From Euphorbia lathyris (Eukaryota; Streptophyta; Magnoliopsida; Malpighiales; Euphorbiaceae), in assembly GCF_963576675.1 (NCBI RefSeq), contig NC_088916.1:11880501-11944500 (forward strand): a stretch of DNA of 64,000 bases. The letters run 5' to 3'. The translations under genes were made by a program, and so were the position numbers. A model generated the notes under the pieces. It saw nothing but the letters and a program-made list of their open reading frames with translations, did not search any database and had not been told where the DNA came from. Shown piece after piece: positions 34,961 through 46,465 of this stretch (position 1 is the stretch's first letter; each line of letters starts with the position of its first letter).

Positions 34961-35648
34961 AACCCATACACAGAGAAAGAGGAACCAAATGGCGAGAGAT
35001 TAAAATATACCAGTTCTTCTATATGCTTGGAATTCATGGCATGTTAGTGATAAGTTTTTATACACCTATCAGTTATGTAAGGATTACTCATTATAGTTTC
35101 CTTTTGTTGCTTTGGTTCTGTGTGGAATAGAGAATTTTTTCTGATTTTTTATTGGTCTTCTTTTCACCAGGCAAAAATAAAAGAGTCTGGTGATACCAGG
35201 GGAAAGCACAGGACGAGCCAGAGTTCCAATGATGATCGTGGGAGATTGAAATGGTACTCTTCTGATGAGCATTCATACAGTTTTGCTCGAATGAAAAGAA
35301 ACACATGAATAACAGAAAAATATAAAGGAAAAAAATGTCATAATTCTAGGGAACCTGATAGTGATATTTCATGGAAGAAATCAAGAAATTCTGAGAAACA
35401 TTACTTCTTTGACTACAACTCTTCATCTCCCTCTGAAAATGTGGGTCAAAAACAAGTAGAAAAATGAGAAAAGGATGACGGTAATGGTTTTCCTTATTTT
35501 TCTCTTTGAAATTTTTGTACTTGTTTTTTACTTTTTCTAGCTGATCAGATCTCAATTTTTGTTGAACCTAGAATTTACATGAAAAGGACAGATCTGCCTG
35601 CCATGCGCAGTGATGACCAGCCAGACGAACCACCTGCCGAGCATGTAA
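34961..35648 (+). pseudogene. TNL 3' tail remnant, cassette 2
   Basis: Aligns to 27756-28026 and 39850-40088. It retains the end of the C-JID region, a TTTTCACCAG acceptor with an exon (about 35170-35308) encoding a Ser/Arg/Lys-rich tail with SSDEHSYSFARMKRNT, and a further short exon ending DQPDEPPAEH before GTAAGC at 35645. The C-JID exon itself is cut away by the copia LTR border. No function expected. Confidence 0.65.
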
Positions 35649-36985
35649 GCTTTTTTTCTAATTGAATTATCTTTACTAATCGTTGGTTTTCCCTTGCTGG
35701 CTTATTTTCCTAAATATCATATTCTCTATCATCTGCCATTAATTATGAGTCTAGAGTATATAAAAAAATTAAAACTCCGAGCAGACATCAAAACATCAAA
35801 AGTAGTTAAGCCAATAGGAATAGAAACGCATAACAAGCAGAGGTAGATATTTCTAAAAGGCAACATCAGAAACAAAAAAATTCTTCACGGTACCAATTCT
35901 GCAGAGAACATATATCGGATTTGCACTCAAAATAAAAATAACATCTACTTGTACATATGAGTAGCTATCGACTACTAAACCTCAGATGAATGATGCTGAG
36001 AATGATTAGTTTTGTATGAAAAAGAACAAGTTCAGATCGCTTGGTCGAATAAACATAGGTGAATGAAATATAGAAGCTAAGCTGATACCACTCAAACTCA
36101 GGCTACAAAATTATGCAAAACAGAAGTCACAGATGCATATAACTGCTCGATAATCAAACTGAGATATTCAATTTATAGCATCAGATGTTCATAGACCATT
36201 TTAGTTGTGAAAAACATGGTATAGGATCAATAAAAGAAGCTGTCTAAGACAAGGATACTGATGATTAACGAATTTTGGTAGCATAAACACATCAGATATG
36301 TAATAGACAATCAGTGTCAATCAAAATTCGCAGGAAATCGTATGAATCAATAAACTAACACAGAAGAACAACATTAATCTATTTTGTAGAGAAACTGATG
36401 ATACTTATAACATTGAGTAGGAAAGTGAGCATCAAATTAGCACATGTGGTGAGAAAAGAACAGCAGATAAGTAGACAATTAAACCAAATCAATGATAGAT
36501 TAGAGGATAAAGATAGAATCAGGAGTAAATTTTGAACACCAAGACAATGAAGCCATGCTATTTAGCCACTTTCATCTATGGCTTTAAGATCATATGCGTT
36601 CCTACTTGTCAAGTTTTCATATTATTTCACTTGTCTATTCAATTTGATGCGTTTTAGTTGGGAAGTTATGAGAATTGTGTTTATATGATCAATTTCATGA
36701 GTTTAAAGTTTCAAACCGGTTTGTTATTTTGTCTTTTATGCTTTGGCTTCATGGGTTGATCATTTATTGTTTAGTTTTCTTATAAATTTCCCGGAGGAAT
36801 TCGGAGCCCGGAGATAGATAAAACTATAAGAGTATTGAATGTATATATATTAAGCCAACGTAGGAATTCAATACACAATGTACACAACTTAATACATACC
36901 ACATAATATATATGCATACGGACCTTCAAATGAGTAATAAAGTGCATGAGCAAATAAAAACGTATACATATTGAATGCAAGCATC
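35649..36985. other. Intergenic DNA of cassette 2
   Basis: No gene seen. It is the longest of the three versions of this spacer and holds several hundred bases not found in cassette 1 (about 35750-35940 and 36240-36420). The rest aligns to 28080-29082. Confidence 0.6.
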
Positions 36986-37537
36986 TCAAGCATCAGACCA
37001 ATAAATATCCAATGCTCCGACATCATCGGGATCAGAGATTCCTAAAGCTTTCCAAACAGCTTCAGAGGCATCAACAATGTTGTTAGGACAAGGTGGTTGA
37101 TAATCATGTTCTTTGTCACAACCCATTGTTGAATCACATTCGTCTACTACTTTTGCTTTAGTACTCCTTCCATTTCCATATATAGTTATATACTTCAAGC
37201 ATCTACTCTCGTTATTGAACCATCCTGTTGAAAGTGCTACCACTGCCTCACTATCTGGATGGTATTGATGATCACATTCTGATGGACCACCGCCGTCACC
37301 ACCAGCCGCGAAACTGTTGATTGTGAGAGTTGCTTTTGTGCGGCCGGTCAACCGTGGCGAACACTTGTAAGTAGTGTACAGTTTTCCCTCTACACAGCAG
37401 TCGGAGTCATGTTCTTGGTTGCATTGATTTGGTGGAGGTTTAATCCCTCTTATCTTGCCGCTTGGGTTGCAGGTTTGAGATTTTGCGCTTGAAATTATGA
37501 GAAGAAAGAGAAGGATGATCGAACAAACTTGCTTCAT
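36986..37537 (-). CDS. Kiwellin / ripening-related protein, copy 2
   Basis: Intact 183-codon frame, the same product as copy 1 with four differences (WFNNES, KYITIYG, PCPNNI and DPDDVG). The signal peptide, ten mature cysteines, the SDCC pair, the [11 protein letters not shown] loop and the DIYWSDA end are all kept. Predicted to be secreted to the apoplast; kiwellins act in fruit and defence, and some bind fungal chorismate mutase. Unlike copy 1 it has a natural upstream region with a TATA box about 70 bp before the ATG, shared with copy 3, so it is a good candidate for expression. Confidence 0.95.
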   Translation of the reverse strand: MKQVCSIILLFLLIISSAKSQTCNPSGKIRGIKPPPNQCNQEHDSDCCVEGKLYTTYKCSPRLTGRTKATLTINSFAAGGDGGGPSECDHQYHPDSEAVVALSTGWFNNESRCLKYITIYGNGRSTKAKVVDECDSTMGCDKEHDYQPPCPNNIVDASEAVWKALGISDPDDVGALDIYWSDA

Positions 37538-37604
37538 TTTCTTTACTTTTTTTTTTTCTTGATGTGAATTTGTTGGATGTGAAGAAGATGATTACATGAG
37601 GGTG

Positions 37605-37615
37605 TATTATATAGG
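37605..37615 (-). promoter_or_regulatory. Probable TATA box of kiwellin copy 2
   Basis: The minus strand reads CCTATATAATA, ending about 68 bp upstream of the ATG at 37537. The same motif is at the same place before copy 3 (41309-41319) and is absent before copy 1, where copia sequence begins. Confidence 0.7.
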
Positions 37616-38482
37616 AAAATTGCTTAGATTAGGACAGATTTAAGATCTTTTGAAGTTATCAAAAACTGCTAGCTGACAAAATAATTTTCTCAGTTAAATA
37701 GATAACTGAATGTAAATTTGTTACTGAAGAACCATTTTCTGTATTTTTGCTGTAATTTGTTTTTATTAAGAGAGCTTTTTATTAGGTTAAGTTTATCGAT
37801 TGGCCTTTACACATCATTTGTCACTTTGATTAAGAAAGCAGGCTTAATAGGAGGCTTAAAACACAAATATTTTATTCCATATTCTGTACTTTGTTCTAAA
37901 AGAAGATGTCATATTTTTTGTGATTTAATAATAGAATTGGAAATTCATATTTTAAATTGGGCGAAATATTTGAATTTTTTTTGTCCAACTTGTACAAAAG
38001 ACTATTTTTTTTTTCAGGTCAACATATGTTTATGATCTCTTACTAATAAGTGATAAAATGTGTAGATGATAAGATTCACGATCGAGAAGGCAATTTGATG
38101 AATTATTTCTCAAATTGACCCAACTTGCCAATATTGGGGATAAAATTGCTCGCCAACATTAGGGGTAAAGTTGCACCATTGTAGACGTTAGGAAAAAAAT
38201 TGCTCCTAGCTGTATTTTTGCATCTTATCCCTTAAATTTAGGAGCTCTTTATTTTACTCTATTCACAATGTTGAACTACTGTCTTTAGAGGTTGTATCAT
38301 CACAGTTGATTGCAATCCACAAGTGTTTGCATTTTAGTTTGTACCTCTGGTTTCAGGATAGGATTATCTATTGTTATTTTAATGTTTAAGTGTTGAGGGG
38401 GATGAAGAATATACTGAGTGGAGTTTGAGAGATGATATAATATTTGTTTATTGTAGAAGTTTTTCATTTTATTCTCCAAATT
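37616..38482. repeat. Kiwellin upstream region, duplicated before copy 3
   Basis: 37538-38356 aligns with 41243-42058 at high identity, showing that promoter and far upstream DNA were copied with the gene. It includes a run of short imperfect repeats near 38110-38210 (GGGGATAAAATTGC, TAGGGGTAAAGTTGC, TAGGAAAAAAATTGC) that resembles a degenerate MITE. No coding region is seen. Confidence 0.8.
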
Positions 38483-38497
38483 GATAGAGGATATAAT

Positions 38498-39004
38498 GTT
38501 TCGCCTTTCCCATTGCCGATTCTTATGCTCATACGGCTGAGCTGATGGCGATCGTCTTTGCTATTGAAGCTTCCTGGGAAAGAGGCTGGCACAATTTGTG
38601 GATTGAATCTGACTCGGCATATGCGGTTAAGTTGCTCAGTGAAAAATCTACTGCGGTTCCATGGAGGGTTAAGCAAGAATGGTTAAGCTGCTTATCACGT
38701 TGTTCGTCTATGAACTGTAAAATCACTCATATCTTCAGTGAAGGTAATCAAGCTGCGGATCGTCTTGCCTGTTTTGGCAAATCTGCATCAGCACTGGTGG
38801 CACTCTGCGCCTTATTTTTGCCAATTTCATGTTTTCGATGACCTTTGTAATGTTGCTCATATTCGTTTCCTTTAATTTTCTCACCCTTTTGTAATTTTCA
38901 TTTTTTTTATTAATAATATTCAGGGTTGGTTAAGTGCGTTAGGGGTGCCAACCTAGTTGGGATGTCTAACCTCTTAATCGCGTCCCAATCTTTCATTTAA
39001 AAAA
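38498..39004 (+). mobile_element. 5'-truncated LINE carrying an RNase H domain end
   Basis: A frame from about 38530 encodes ELMAIVFAIEASWERGW, LWIESDSAYAV and FSEGNQAADRLA, the C-terminal RNase H-like domain (RVT_3 type) of plant L1-like LINEs. A 3' UTR follows (GGTTGGTTAAGTGCG...) and a short A-run. A perfect 15-bp target-site duplication, GATAGAGGATATAAT, flanks it (38483-38497 and 39005-39019). Only the last 507 bp were copied, typical of aborted target-primed reverse transcription. Confidence 0.9.
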
Positions 39005-39267
39005 GATAGAGGATATAATATTTGTTTTAATACTAGGGGAGATTCAGAACCATATGTTTGCATAAGAATAAATAAATAAATAATTTCATTTGAACAACTT
39101 ATTTGTTATAGTTGTTGTACTCTTTTGTCTGGAATTTCCAAGGAGATGGCATGTTGTAACAACCTAGGTGAACAGATATCTGATGAAGAAAACTAAGCAT
39201 GTTTAGTTTATCCTTCATTTTATCCCAAAATAGTCTCTAGCTAGGTTCTGCAAGATATAATCTGAGC

Positions 39268-39365
39268 ATGGCTGCTGCAGCTTCTCCTGTTGGTCGAAAG
39301 AGGTTCGATGTATTTCTCAGTTTTCGAGGCATAGACACCCGTCACAACTTCATCTTTCAGTCGAA
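39268..39365 (+). pseudogene. TNL gene start: truncated TIR domain
   Basis: An ATG at 39268 starts MAAAASPVGRKRFDVFLSFR followed by GIDTRHNF. This is the N-terminal beta strand and A-loop of a plant TIR domain (consensus DVFLSFRGEDTR, with Ile for Glu here). The match ends after about 30 residues. The rest of TIR, NB-ARC and LRR is missing, and the C-JID remnant follows only about 150 bp downstream. An internal deletion of a whole NLR gene is the simplest reading. Confidence 0.82.
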
Positions 39366-39514
39366 AAGGAATTGTAAACTAGATATATATCCTAGCTTAT
39401 ACTTCAATCTTTCTTTTGTAACTTGTAAATTTAAGAGAGGTAACTCCAACTATTCGGTATCTGAAGAACCTTAATCATGTGATTTTACAACTGTAAGAAT
39501 ATTAGGAGTGTTCC

Positions 39515-40088
39515 GAGCACTGTGGAAGACAAAAATAGAAAGGAGATTGATAATGATCTTGGTGTTAGATAATGGACATGCCTATTCAAATCTGAATGTG
39601 GTGAAATTCGGGTTGCATCTGCCTTGTATCAATATCTCCCACCTACCTACTTAAAGAGTGGCAACTTTCTTATGTACATGGGCAATGAGGCTTGTTTTGA
39701 AGCCATTATTGAGCATTCATCTGCCAAGACTTGTTACCAAGTGAAGAAAATGGTGGCCAAACTAATGTATATGGGCGTTGATGAAGGAAATCCGACACTA
39801 CTCGCTTTTTAAAGGCTATGACAAGAACGTTGAGTCTGGACCCAGTGGAATATTCAACCCATACACAGAGAAAGAGAAATCAAATGGTGAGAGATTAAAA
39901 TATATCTGTTCTTCTATATGCTTGGAATTCATGACATGTTGGTGATAAAAGTCAGGTGTAGAAGGGAAAAGCGCAGGACGAGGGAGAGTTCAGATGATGA
40001 TCTTGGGATATTGAAGAAAAGTCTGCGGAAAAGAAGTAATGGTACTGTTCTGATGACCAGAAAGACGAACCACCTGCGGAGAATGTAA
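39515..40088 (+). pseudogene. TNL C-JID and tail remnant, cassette 3
   Basis: This aligns with 27366-28026. It encodes ALYQYLPPTYLKSGNFLMY, then skips about 54 bp present in cassette 1, and continues EACFEAIIEHSSAKTCYQ. The stop codon of cassette 1 is a Lys codon here. A one-base insertion near 39571 breaks the upstream frame. It ends with the same DDQKDEPPAEN tail before GTAAGC. Confidence 0.75.
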
Positions 40089-40690
40089 GCCTTTTTTTTC
40101 TGATTGAATTTTCTTTATCAATTGTATGTTCCCCTTGCTGGTTTATTTTTCCCTTGCCATTAATTATTCTGTGAGTCGTAAACATATATGTGATAGCTTT
40201 CATCTCTTAATATTTTTAGCTTAAACTGTTCCTTCAATTTATATGGTTATGAACCACCATATATCAGTTTAATTGTTTTGTTTGAAAAAGATCAAGTTCA
40301 TATCAGTTGGCATACCCTGATTGTTTAGTCGAATCAACATAGGTGAGTGAAATATAGAAGCTAAGTTGATGCGCTCTAGTTGGGAAATTCTGAGAATTGT
40401 GTTTATATGATCAAATTCATGAGTTTAAAGTTTCAAAACTGTTTGTTATTTCATATTTTATGCTTTGGCTTCATGGGTTGATCATATATTGTTTAGTTTT
40501 CTTATAAATTTCCCGGACGACTTCAGAGCTCGGAGATAGATAAAACTATAAGAGTATTAAGTTTATATATATATATTAAGCCAACATAGGAATTTAATAC
40601 ATACCACATAATATATATGCATACGGACCTTCAAATGAGCAATAAAGTGCATGAGCAAATAAAAACGTATACATCTTGAATGCTAAAATC
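40089..40690. other. Intergenic DNA of cassette 3
   Basis: A shortened version of the spacer at 28080-29082 and 35650-36985, joined by an internal deletion around 40370. No gene is visible. Confidence 0.6.
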
Positions 40691-41242
40691 TCAAGCATCA
40701 GACCAATAAATATCCAATGCTCCGACATTATCAGGATCAGAGATTCCTAAAGCTTTCCAAACAGCTTCAGAGGCATCAACAATGTTGTTAGGACAAGGTG
40801 GTTGATAATCATGTTCTTTGTCACAACCCATTGTTGAATCACATTCATCTACTACTTTTGCTTTAGTACTCCTTCCATTTCCATATATATTTATATACTT
40901 CAAGCATCTACGTTCGTTATTGAACCATCCTGTTGAAAGTGCTACCACTGCCTCACTATCTGGATGATACTGATGATCACATTCTGATGGACCACCGCCG
41001 TCACCGCCAGCTGCAAAACTGTTGATTGTGAGAGTTGCTTTTGTGCGGCCGGTCACCCGTGGGGAACACTTGTAAGTAGTGTACATTTTTCCCTCTACAC
41101 AGCAGTCGGAGTCGTGTTCTTGGTTGCATTGATTTGGTGGAGGTTTAATCCCTCTTATCTTGCCGCTTGGGTTGCAGGTTTGAGATTTTGCGCTTGAAAT
41201 TATGAGAAGAAAGAGAAGGATGATCGAACAAACTTGCTTCAT
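40691..41242 (-). CDS. Kiwellin / ripening-related protein, copy 3
   Basis: Intact 183-codon frame. It differs from copy 1 at [12 protein letters not shown] (Met for Leu, Val for Leu), WFNNERRC (Asn for Ser; Arg for Ser) and PCPNNI. All ten mature cysteines, the signal peptide and the DIYWSDA end are kept. It has its own TATA box and a long upstream region shared with copy 2, so it is likely functional. The three copies arose by duplication of a cassette that includes the TNL tail to their left. Confidence 0.95.
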   Translation of the reverse strand: MKQVCSIILLFLLIISSAKSQTCNPSGKIRGIKPPPNQCNQEHDSDCCVEGKMYTTYKCSPRVTGRTKATLTINSFAAGGDGGGPSECDHQYHPDSEAVVALSTGWFNNERRCLKYINIYGNGRSTKAKVVDECDSTMGCDKEHDYQPPCPNNIVDASEAVWKALGISDPDNVGALDIYWSDA

Positions 41243-41308
41243 TTTCTTTACTTTTTTTTTTCTTGATGTGAATTTGTTGGATGTGAAGAAGATAATTACA
41301 TGGGGTTG

Positions 41309-41319
41309 TATTATATAGG
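41309..41319 (-). promoter_or_regulatory. Probable TATA box of kiwellin copy 3
   Basis: The minus strand reads CCTATATAATA about 67 bp upstream of the ATG at 41242, in the same place as before copy 2. Confidence 0.7.
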
Positions 41320-42060
41320 AAAATTGCTCAGATTAGGACAGATTTAAGATCTTTTGAAGTTATAAAAACTGCTAGCTGACAAAATAATTTTCTCAGTTAA
41401 ATAGATAACTGAATGTAAATTTGTTACTGAAGAACCATTTTCTGTATTTTTGCTGTAATTTGTTTTTATTAAGAGAGCTTTTTATTAGTTTAAGTTTATT
41501 CATTGGCCTTTACACATCATTTGTCACTTTGATTAAGAAAGCAGGCTTAATAGGAGGCTTAAAACACAGATATTTTATTCATTATTCTGTACTTTGTTCT
41601 AAAAAAAGATGTCATATTTTTTTGTGATTTAATAATAGAATTGGAAATTCATATTTATAAATTGGGCGAAATATTTGAATTTTTTTTTGTCCAACTTGTA
41701 CAAAAGACTATTTTTTTTTTCAGGTCAACATATGTTTGTGATCTCTTACTAATAAGTGATAAAATGTGTAGATGATAAGATTCACGATCGAGAAGACAAT
41801 TTGATGAATTATTTCTCAAATTGACCCAACTTGCCAATGTTGGGGATAAAATTGCTCGCCAACATTAGGGGCAAAGTTGCACCATTGTAGACGTTAGGAA
41901 AAAAATTGCTCCTCGCTATATTTTTGCATCTTATCCCTTAAATTTAGGAGCTCTTTATTTTACTCTATTCACAATGTTGAACTACTGTCTTTAGAGGTTG
42001 TATCATCACAGTTGATTGCAATCCACAAGTGTTTACATTTTAGTTTGTACCTCTGGTTTA
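41320..42060. repeat. Kiwellin copy 3 upstream region, duplicate of 37616-38356
   Basis: It aligns through to CCTCTGGTTT at about 42058, where the two copies diverge. That point is the right border of the duplicated cassette. No coding region. Confidence 0.8.
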
Positions 42061-42466
42061 TTGGTCTCACAAAGTTAGAGTGATATATTCGTCTATAAAC
42101 TTGCATAAAATTGTATACTTTTCAATGTGTCAAAATACTCTTTAGTCTGCCATGTGGATATCCAAAGGAGCTTCCAACATGATAGTGACTCCTCGGGGAG
42201 CCTGGCGAGGTAAATTCACAACAATCCGCATATCTATTCTCCTCACGGTAGCTATGTTGGAAATTCACATTCGTTCTTCCTTTGAGTTGCATATTAGTCA
42301 TAATAAGGACTCTATGTGGGTAAATTTGTGTTTCCTCACTACACCTATTAGAATTTGAATAATTTTGAGACAACAGGATGATTACCAAATGCAATCAAAC
42401 CCTTTTTCGATAGCTAGTCGTAACCTTGTAACAGTGCCTCCACAATTGATTAAATCTATAAATAGA
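42061..42466. other. Unassigned intergenic DNA
   Basis: No gene, repeat or known element recognised. Short open frames on both strands here (about 68-90 codons) look random. Confidence 0.5.
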
Positions 42467-44869
42467 CACTACAAAAAGGTCTATTATGACGCTAAAATTT
42501 AAGGTTTAACGATGTTTTTTTGCGTCCTTAAACGCTTAGCCACACTTTTCAAAGCGTCGTTAAATTTGTGTGGTAAACTTGACATATCGCATACAAACAT
42601 CGTCATGCTGCCAACAATAATGTGACGGCTGCTATTAATACTTTCGTCTGTTGGGGTTTAGTGTCCTATAGACAATTGTTCCATGATATAAACTTAATGT
42701 AAATGAATTGTTCTTTATGTCATTTGTTTTAATAAGATATGGTTTCATAACCATATAAAGGCAACCTCCTTTAAAGAACTAAATAAGTCTAATAAAAGGA
42801 AATCCCTAAGTTTATTTAAAGTGATTATAAAGTGTTCATACAAGCATGAAGTGAGACGAAACATTATAATAAACTAATAAACTTAAAACCACCCCAAGTC
42901 AAGTGATATGTTTTGAATAGGGATTGACATAACACTGTTGAGACTTGCATGTAACAATGCTTTCTGTCGAGACAGAGCTGATCTCACAAGCTTCAGATAT
43001 GCAGATATCTAGATAGTTACATGGATCCAATGAAAGGGGTTCATTAGGATTGGGGACCCGACTTGAGATAACAGGATGCAGAGATTTATCCTTGTCACAT
43101 GCTCATCTCATTGGTATTAATAGGTATAAGTAATCCTCAGACTCAAAGGAATGTTAATTAGTGATTCTGGATTATGGAATGTGATGCTTTGATCCTGTTG
43201 TAACACGATCCATAACAGGGATGACTCTGGGGTCTGTACGGCAGACGTTGGGTATCACAGGAAGTAATTATAGGATAGTTAACATTGGATTGAGCATTTG
43301 TCACTCCTGATAAATGGGAGATACGTCCAAGGATCGCTTGTGGAAGACTTAACTCTAAATCCTTGCAAGGTGATAGCTTAAGACTTGAAATGCAGATTTC
43401 ACTTAACCTATCTAATTGGAGTTAACTCGGCCTGTACAAGTAAAACGAACGTCTCGCTATATATGACTTGACATTACCCATAGTCATAAGATTCAGTTCA
43501 AGGATGTAATTGATGAAGGATCGAATTATACTGTAACTAATATGGAAAGGTCAATGACAGAATCAACCTGTCTTCTTATAGCTCTGGGGGAATGTTTCGG
43601 ATCTGCCAATCACAGTTCGCGTACTCATTTCGTTATACAAAGATTAAATATAATTCTAAGAAAATTAATTTAATAGTTGTATACGGCTAGAAGCAATAAG
43701 AACCTAATGGGTCACACATAAAACTTGGAACCCAAAAGAGAAACAGATGTTAATTAATTGAAGGAAGCCCAACTGAGTCCACTAAGGCCCAGTAACATGA
43801 GGGGGGCGAATTTATGTATTAAATACATAAAGGAATTAATTTATTTTTAAACAATTATAATCAGATTATGATTGTGAATTAAATTAATTATAGGATAAAT
43901 AAGTTAGGAGGTTTAATGAGATTAAATTGCTTCTATTATTATCCTATTAATAAGTTATTATTATCTTTATATTTAGATATAATTACAGATAATAACAATA
44001 AGAGTTTTATTCCGAATTAAATTCTTATTCAGTAACCTAATTCTATCTGACTAGGGTTTAGATGGAAGAGGCTATATAAACCCCCTTTAACTGTAAATTT
44101 CGGCTAACATAGTCTCCCTGCAGACTGAGAATTTCGACCCTACAGTAGAGGATGGAATTCACCGCTTGCTTCTGAATCAATTGATTTCATCTCTTTCTTT
44201 TTCTCCTTGATCTTGTGTTGATTAATTAGAGGCAATCTATCTTGATTGCTATTTCTTGGTTGAGTTCGAATCGTTTACTTATATGTTTTGTTATGTTCAT
44301 GAACGTAGAAAAGACATACAAAAGGAGAAACTCGTTTTGCTTCTCCTACATCAGGTCAGTTCACGATTTCGCGGATTCCCGGAGATTGAACCTTCGGATC
44401 GTCACGATTTTTGGACAGGAGCTTCTAGACATATTCTTCCACGTTTTCACCATCGGGATTGTCCTTCGGAGGTCTGGAAGGTCTGTACGGGTAGGGGAAG
44501 ATTGGTAGATAGTTTCCATCTCTTTTGAAGTTGTGGGCACTTCGTTTGCAATGGTAGATTGATCGTCATAAAGGTATTTATGTTCAATCCCTCCTTATAT
44601 GAAATAACGATTAACGGATCTTGAGAAAAGGAAATAGGTAAAAAATTTATATTTCTGCTGCTAAACGTTTGCCTGTTTCCCGTCACCGTCATCGTAACAT
44701 AAGGAAGATGACAGAATGAAAATAAACGTGTGTCATGTGAAGCTATTAAGGATGAAAGAATGCGACCGTCATCTGTAATACCATCAGACGGCTGCGAGTC
44801 CCGTGACAGTTTCAATTTCTCTGGAACGACGGTTTTGAACCGTCGTCTGAAATAGTTATCAACGTAGTG
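42467..44869. mobile_element. CACTA-like element ends around an LTR-like block
   Basis: The left end reads CACTACAAAAAGG with nearby GCGTCGTTAAAT-type repeats. The right end reads AACGTAGTG, preceded by GACGG/CCGTC motifs. CACTA (En/Spm) elements have CACTA/TAGTG tips and such subterminal repeats. The flanking triplets do not match (AGA and CCT) and the two subterminal regions differ, so these may be ends of two different elements. No transposase. Confidence 0.4.
42649..44690 (+). repeat. Long LTR-like block, possible solo LTR
   Basis: It begins TGTTGGGGTTTAGTGTCC, a start I recall from plant copia-type LTRs. A promoter-like GCTATATAAACCCCC lies at 44072-44086. The right end is not clear: it fades near CTGTTTCCC at about 44690 without a clean CA end. 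No protein-coding or primer-binding features are seen, which favours a solo or decayed LTR. Confidence 0.45.
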
Positions 44870-45160
44870 CCTGTAGAAACTCACCTGCACATAACTTTAG
44901 AAGTTCAAACGAACCTTGAGAATCTAACTGCCGGAACCTCCTCCACTACTAATGCTGCTTCGACACCTTCTCCATTGGTCTCTCCCGAAGATGCCCATGC
45001 TCTTCCCTTCACTTCTTCCACTCCATTAAACGATGTAGCTATCTCCAATGAAGAAATGCCTCATTCTCTTGGGAGATTTAGTGATACACCGAACTTCCAA
45101 GACAAAAAAACAACAGAAAATATACAAGTATTTTGCATAAGTAATTTTTCTATCTGTTAA
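44867..45160 (+). CDS. Unrecognised open frame, 97 codons
   Basis: A Ser/Thr/Pro-rich frame (TAGTSSTTNAASTPSPLVSP) with GC content above its surroundings. It starts at the CACTA-like right tip. I see no known domain. It could be the linker part of a decayed retroelement polyprotein or chance. Its end overlaps a 33-bp sequence repeated at 47108-47140. Confidence 0.2.
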   Translation: MPVETHLHITLEVQTNLENLTAGTSSTTNAASTPSPLVSPEDAHALPFTSSTPLNDVAISNEEMPHSLGRFSDTPNFQDKKTTENIQVFCISNFSIC

Positions 45161-45693
45161 AGTAAAGAAGAGCAAACAACACTCTTAAGTACCACGTTTC
45201 AATCTAAGAACAATGAAGAAAACAAAAACTAAGAACAATGAAGAACAAGTAAAAGTAAATTTTGAATGTTTAAAGTAAATTTTTTGAACATCATCTTCTT
45301 CTTTAACTCATCTTCTACATAATTTTGAATGTTTAAAGTAAATTTAATGGTTCGCAAATATGATATGGGTACATATTTTATGAAATAAGAACCCATATCA
45401 TAAAATGAGAACTTCAAATGGGTTCTTATTTATTAAATTGTGAACCAAAATGATAATTTGTGAATAATAAAAAAATCATTACTTTCTCTACCTCAACTTC
45501 ATTATCTAAGTTACAGATGACTAAAGTCGAAGTTACTGTCCACCATAATTAGCTTAACATGTAGGTATGCGGGTTGAAAGTTGAAGAAATTATTGTAGAA
45601 TTCAACGATTTGGGAAATTAAGGAGATAGAAAGTTGAAGAGTCTAAGAGTATTTTGGGTATAAGAATTGAAATTGTCTAATTTAATAGCATAT
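45161..45693. other. AT-rich intergenic DNA
   Basis: No gene recognised. It has short local repeats (TTTTGAATGTTTAAAGTAAATTT twice between 45258 and 45343, and CCATATCATAAAATGAGAAC-type repeats near 45360-45420). Confidence 0.5.
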
Positions 45694-45703
45694 ATTGAAA
45701 TAG

Positions 45704-46159
45704 GGGTTAAATGCATCATTCGTCACTAAACTTACAAAGTTGTCTCAAAATGATCACTCAACTTCAATTTGTCTTAATAAAATTATCCAACATTGAGTTT
45801 TGTCTCAATTAGGTCACTCAGCCGATTTTAGTGGTTAAAACACATCATAATGACATGGGGGACACTTCAACGTATGGCTATCACGTGTCGATATTTTTAC
45901 GAAAAAATAAATAAAATTTAGTGTTTTTCATAAAAATATATGACAGGTGGCTGTCACATTTCGTTTCGGTCAGAGATCTGAGTTAACTCATGTTGAAGTG
46001 TCCCCCATGTCATTATGATGCATTTTAATCACTGAAATCCCAAGAGTAACCCAATTGAGACAAAACTCAAAGTTGAGTAATTTTATTGAGACAAATTAAA
46101 GTTGAGCGATCATTTTGAGACAACCATCTAAGTTGAGTGACCAATTGTGCATTTAACCC
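45704..46159. mobile_element. Mutator-type MITE with long inverted ends
   Basis: A 456-bp element with tips GGGTTAAATGCA and TGCATTTAACCC. Inverted arms extend roughly 190 bp (TTGTCTCAAAATGATC against GATCATTTTGAGACAA). A perfect 10-bp duplication, ATTGAAATAG, flanks it (45694-45703 and 46160-46169). Long terminal inverted repeats and 9-10 bp target duplications are typical of Mutator-like elements. No coding capacity. Confidence 0.88.
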
Positions 46160-46260
46160 ATTGAAATAGGTCTAAAAATTTAATTTTATAAATAAAAAAA
46201 ACTGTACGTTAATTGGTCCCAAAATTATAAGCGGAAACAACTCCCCAAAACAAATTCTAA

Positions 46261-46417
46261 GAGCATCTCCAACCCTCAACAAATAAGGGTTGGAAATGCC
46301 AAAATGGTGGTGGTTGGCTTCTCCAACCACCACCAAATTTCTACGCCAAAATAGCTGATAATTCAACCAAAATTGATTTTGATTTCCACCAAAATTTATT
46401 TTGGTGGAAATCAATAC

Positions 46418-46465
<48 letters not shown>

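Noticed and set aside
42122..42394. Overlapping short frames on both strands near 42.1-42.4 kb
   Set aside because: They have no start context, domain or repeat support and look like chance frames.
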